The translations under genes were made by a program, and so were the position numbers. The notes below the pieces were generated by a model. The model saw nothing but the letters and a program-made list of their open reading frames with translations. It was not told the origin of the DNA and did no database searches. Shown in pieces: positions 60,476-64,000 of a DNA stretch of 64,000 nucleotides. Every line of letters begins with the position of its first letter. Position 1 is the first letter of the stretch. Source of the stretch: Globisporangium splendens (Eukaryota; Oomycota; Peronosporomycetes; Pythiales; Pythiaceae). The stretch covers positions 632,322 through 696,321 of the forward strand of contig VFIW01000014.1 in the NCBI GenBank assembly GCA_006386115.1. The letters run 5' to 3'.

Positions 60476-63126
60476 ATGAAAGCGCTGCGCGCCGTGGTGT
60501 CGGGCTCGCGCGTGCGGTACATGCAGGATGGATACGACCTCGACCTCACGTACATCACGCCGCGCCTCATCGCCATGGGGTACCCGGCCACGGGCGTCGA
60601 GAAGACGTATCGCAACAACATCTCTGAGGTATGAGTGATGGCACATCTGTCTGCACGAAAAGAAAACATGGCGCGCATGTTGTGGGTTCATTAACGTATT
60701 GTGTGCTTTATATGCTCGATGTGTGTGCTGTGTGGACAGGTTGCGAATTTTCTGAATTCGCACCACCCGGAGGCGTATCGTGTGTTTAACCTCAGCGAAC
60801 GGTATGAATGCATGCGCCATCGTGTGTGCTGACATACACTTATGTACGCTTCCCTATTGACCGCATCCTGTGCTTGTGTGACTAACTTTAATAGAAAATA
60901 CGATTACTCCAAGTTTGATGGCCGCGTGACGGAATGCGGCTTTCCGGACCACCACCCGCCGCCGCTGCAGATCCTGCTCGATATCATGAACGACATGCTC
61001 GATTGGACGGCCAAGTCGAGCAAGCACGTGGTGGTTGTGCACTGCCTCGCGGGCAAGGGACGCACGGGCGTCGTCTGCTCGTGCTACTTGCTGCTCGTCG
61101 GCTTCTACGGCAGCATCTACAAGCTGCGCAAGGAGAAGGAAATCCGAGAAATCGCGAACCGCTCGATCCGCGATTTCTGGAACGCGCGCGGCCAGGGCGT
61201 GCGCTTCCCGAGCCAAGCGCTGTATATTTATTACTTCATCAAGGTGCTGCGTCGACTTGGCCGTACGCCCGTGCGGATCCCGCCGTTGCTACCTGCGAAG
61301 AAAATGATTTTGAAAAGCGTCGTGCTGCACGGGATTCCCGACTTCGAAGCCCCGCCGCGTGGCGGCATTATCCCGTTCCTCCAGGTGCTCCCGGCGCCGT
61401 CGCAGCACGAGAAAACCGATCTGCTCTACAACAGTTCGTGGCAGCACTCCAAGTTCGAGACGTACACGCCCGACCCCGAGGGTTACATCGTATTTGATGT
61501 ACGTACAACGCGAGTTTGTGTATATTTTTCTTTTATCTAGGTTCCTGACCATTGTTTGTCTATTTTGCTTACATTTAATGCCAGGTCAACTGCGTCATCC
61601 AGGGCGACATCTTGATTCGATGCTTCCATGCGAGCACGTCACCGATCCTCGGGAAACACTTTTCGCAGATCTTCCACTTTACGTTCAATACCGATTTCCT
61701 CCGCAAAGATGTACGTCAATTCATTCCGAGCTATCAGAATTGGTCGCGGGCACATGAAGAGCTGATATTTGTTACGCCGGTCTTTTGTTTGTTTTGTGCT
61801 TTACAGAATAGCCTTCTTCGAATGCACCGTGAAGAAATCGACGAAGTGGGCACGAGCGAGCGTTTCCCGTTGACGTTCTACGTCGATTGCCAGATGGAAA
61901 TGCTCACGGAGGAGAGCGATAGAAACAGCGACGGCATGACCAACAACGGGAGCACGCGGTCCAACCCGACGCAGGAGATTTATCACCCGGACCATCCGCC
62001 GATGCCGCCGAAGAACCTGGTCAAGCACGCGTCAGTGCCGCACTTGAGGGCTGACGAGCCACCGATCATGGGCTGGCTCTACAAGCAAGGCGGGTTCGTG
62101 AAGAACTGGAAGAAGCGGTGGTTCGTGGCGCGTGAGGGAAAGATCATGTACTACCACGGCGCATCAGACCCGACGCCGTTGGGGACTGTGGATTTGCGAC
62201 GTGTCACCGTGGATGTGTGCGATCCCAGCGATATCAATGCGCGTAACCAATGCCTGCACTACTTCAAGATCATTCCGCCGCACAAAGATCAACGCACGTA
62301 CTACTTTGGGGCAGACACGGAGCAGGAAATGGTTCGGTGGATCCGCGCGCTTGGTGCTCAATCGGCTTTTGGACTCACCAGCAGTAAGCACATTGGCCAT
62401 GACGGCCGGGGCTCGTCGCTTGCTGCGAAGAGTCTTGGATGGGTCGACCAGGAGCGATTTTCAGACAGCCGCGTGGCATATGGTCAGTCCGACCATGTTC
62501 CAATCAGCACGTTGAGTATCACATCGCCACCAAACGATCCACGCTTTTCAGTTACAGCATATCGATCCGAGAGAGGCCACAATGCCACAGAGCTCACGTA
62601 TAATATGCGGCAGTCGGCGGCGCAGCGAGAGAGTGTTCCAGACAACTTCCATTCGTCTCGAGGGCAAAATGTGTCGTACACATCGTATACTGACAACGAT
62701 GACGAAGACGCAAAGTATGCCAATCCCAAGACTTTGCCGCACTATGTCGCGTCGAAGCCGATCGATTTCGAGCCCATAATCTCGGAAAACGAGCGCGCGA
62801 CCATGTTGCACGAGGTCGAGAACTTTGGCGGACACGTGTACGTGTATTCGGCCGACGAGCTCAAAGAGATTACGCGGCTGCAAAAGTATCTGCGCACGAC
62901 GATGACCGATGACAAGCAGTCGACCCAGAACGCTCGGTTGAGGCGCTGCATTGCGCTGCAGCGACACGCGGAAGCCGAAGAGCTGCTGGTCGATGTCGTG
63001 ATCAAGTTCTTTCCGCAGCTGATCGACGCAATGGAGTACGACCCGATTTCGTTCACGCAAATGGTGGCCGACTCGTCGGCGTCGGGCAACCGGGTGGATA
63101 CGGGGGCGAACGGCGTGTTTTTTTAG
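60476..63126 (+). CDS. PTEN-type phosphoinositide phosphatase with C2 and PH domains
   Basis: Five-exon model: 60476-60628, 60740-60801, 60895-61498, 61585-61710, 61807-63126; 754 aa. The N-terminus follows animal PTEN closely: VRYMQDGYDLDLTYITPRLI, a YRNNISE segment, FPDHHPPP (WPD-like loop with Asp-His), and the P-loop HCLAGKGRTG. A C2 domain (FTFNTDFL, FPLTFYVDCQ) and then a PH domain (GWLYKQGGFVKNWKKRWFVA, about 400-505) follow, with a long C-terminal region ending in a helical segment. PTEN enzymes remove the 3-phosphate of PI(3,4,5)P3; the PH domain would add phosphoinositide targeting. The P-loop has Leu where animal PTEN has Lys (CKAGKGRTG), while the second Lys and the Arg are kept. 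Splice sites are consensus (GTATGA, GTATGA, GTACGT, GTACGT). Confidence 0.85.
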
Positions 63127-63377
63127 TGGTCGATGATGAGCAAAAGAAGAGGGAAATGGGCGAAGAGAACAAGAATACACACACCTTCCAGTCGGGTGTA
63201 TCAAGCGCAAAACGTGTGTGGGTAAATGGGAAATCATCACGTACTGATTCATGGGAGAGTATTTGCTCTGTTTGTTGCGTATTGTTGGCTTGTTTGTAAG
63301 CTGTCTGTAGGAACAAGCCGCCTTTCGAAGGGATTTCTGCAAAATGTACGTTTTTGCCATGCATGCGCCTGAGAATT
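63127..63377. other. Spacer between PTEN-PH and secreted protein copy 2
   Basis: About 250 bp, A-rich 3' flank of the phosphatase gene. It ends where the inverted-repeat arm begins. No other element is seen. Confidence 0.45.
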
Positions 63378-63470
63378 CGCTCTGAAAGAGGATGAGCGCG
63401 TTTCTGAGGAAGAAGAACGAGTTATGAGGTACGCTCATGACCTAGCTGCCAGTCCAAAGCCTCCCAGCTC

Positions 63471-63483
63471 CTCACTTTTCAAC
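63471..63483 (+). promoter_or_regulatory. Initiator plus flanking promoter motif, secreted protein copy 2
   Basis: CTCACTTTTCAAC, identical to the motif at 54881-54893, 54-66 bp upstream of the ATG at 63537. Confidence 0.5.
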
Positions 63484-63536
63484 TTGGTTTGAAGAACAAA
63501 CCACCAGCCACCACCACCTCTACCCAAGTCGACATC

Positions 63537-64000
63537 ATGAAGGCTGCTGCTATTGTGCTCGCGATCGCTGCGTCCAGCTCTGCTGCGGTCTTCGCTGAAG
63601 ATATCCGCGTCATGGGTGCACGAGACGCTCCTATGGCTCGCAGCGGCATCGACGTGAAGATTGCGACGAGCGACATCTTGAACAACCCCACGGCGCTCGT
63701 GAACAAGAACACGCTCGCGATGGACAACAACGTGTTTGTGACGCGTAGCAACCTGGTGTTTCTGCAAAACGACAAGCTGGCGCTGGCTCACAAGGTCGAG
63801 GAACTCGTGACCAAGTCGAATGAAGCTGATACTGCAGCCGTCCTCTCGAAGAACGTGCTGAAAGTCATCTCGGCTCCAGACACGGACGCGACGATGATGA
63901 CCAAGGCGTCGACCGTCGTCGCTGCGAGAGGCGGGGATATGTCGATGCTTCGCCAGCGGATCGCGGACTTGCTGATGACGCAGGCGGATCGTATCAGCTT
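63537..64000 (+). CDS. Secreted internally repeated protein (copy 2, truncated by window edge)
   Basis: The first 464 nt of a second copy of the gene at 53736-54827, in opposite orientation. It encodes the same signal peptide, the first ILNNPTALVNKN block and the first helical repeat, and it leaves the window inside that repeat. Over the visible part I see no amino-acid difference from copy 1. Promoter and leader are also shared, so both copies should be expressed alike. Whether the rest is intact cannot be seen. Confidence 0.8.
   Translation, partial: MKAAAIVLAIAASSSAAVFAEDIRVMGARDAPMARSGIDVKIATSDILNNPTALVNKNTLAMDNNVFVTRSNLVFLQNDKLALAHKVEELVTKSNEADTAAVLSKNVLKVISAPDTDATMMTKASTVVAARGGDMSMLRQRIADLLMTQADRIS

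Larger units (their letters stand above)
63378..64000 (+). repeat. Inverted-repeat arm D (secreted-protein duplication)
   Basis: Near-identical reverse complement of 54364-54986. It begins abruptly near 63378 and continues beyond the window, so the total arm length is unknown. The spacer between arms C and D is about 8.4 kb and contains the kinase and PTEN-PH genes. Confidence 0.88.

Noticed and set aside
1..64000. Prokaryotic origin, suggested by Cys-less channels and LarC
   Set aside because: Frequent GT-AG introns, oomycete initiators, PTEN-PH, TKL, START-FYVE and DysF proteins show a eukaryotic nuclear genome.
1..64000. CRISPR arrays, rRNA or tRNA genes
   Set aside because: No spaced direct-repeat array or rRNA-like block was seen; tRNAs could not be scanned for reliably by eye and none is claimed.

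Overview
The window reads as nuclear DNA of a filamentous oomycete (a Pythium- or Phytophthora-like stramenopile). The evidence is: gene-dense DNA with short GT-AG introns of about 50-230 bp; several transcription-start motifs of the oomycete Inr/FPR type (GCTCATTYY-like) placed 55-150 bp upstream of start codons; and protein families typical of that group (START-FYVE, PTEN-PH, TKL kinases, Cys-less pentameric channels, GT71-like glycosyltransferases). The species is not identified. All exon models are hand-built from splice signals and reading-frame continuity.

Layout. 0.6-14.3 kb: four genes for Cys-loop-type pentameric ion channels that lack the Cys-loop cysteines; the first and third are near-identical copies in inverted orientation. 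14.7-17.9 kb: a 1075-residue protein of repeated helix-turn-helix units with no transposase domain. 18.2-23.2 kb: two paralogous membrane proteins whose N-termini are encoded by tiny symmetric phase-1 exons. 23.4-25.0 kb: a three-exon tail-anchored protein of unknown role. 26.2-27.5 kb: START-FYVE protein. 28.3-31.9 kb: three membrane short-chain dehydrogenases. 32.0-34.0 kb: a six-exon LarC homologue (nickel-pincer cofactor synthesis) with a His-rich insert. 37.3-41.0 kb: P2-type ATPase. 42.6-43.3 kb: C2-DysF protein. 44.3-52.8 kb: three GT71-like Golgi glycosyltransferases with an mTERF gene embedded among them and a Mutator-like transposase relic. 52.8-53.4 kb: a small Cys-containing protein. 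53.7-54.8 kb: a secreted repeat protein, with a second near-identical inverted copy running off the right edge (63.5-64.0 kb). 55.5-59.2 kb: a tandem pseudokinase-kinase. 60.5-63.1 kb: PTEN-C2-PH phosphatase.

Common thread. The region is built of local gene families (channels, mini-exon proteins, dehydrogenases, glycosyltransferases, secreted protein). The two youngest duplications, those of the channel and the secreted protein, are both inverted repeats with 6.7-8.4 kb spacers. Much of the content acts at membranes or in signalling (channels, ATPase, PTEN-PH, TKL, C2-DysF, START-FYVE, secretory glycosyltransferases). The most unexpected items are the eukaryotic LarC, the mini-exon gene pair, the multi-HTH protein and the pseudokinase-kinase fusion.
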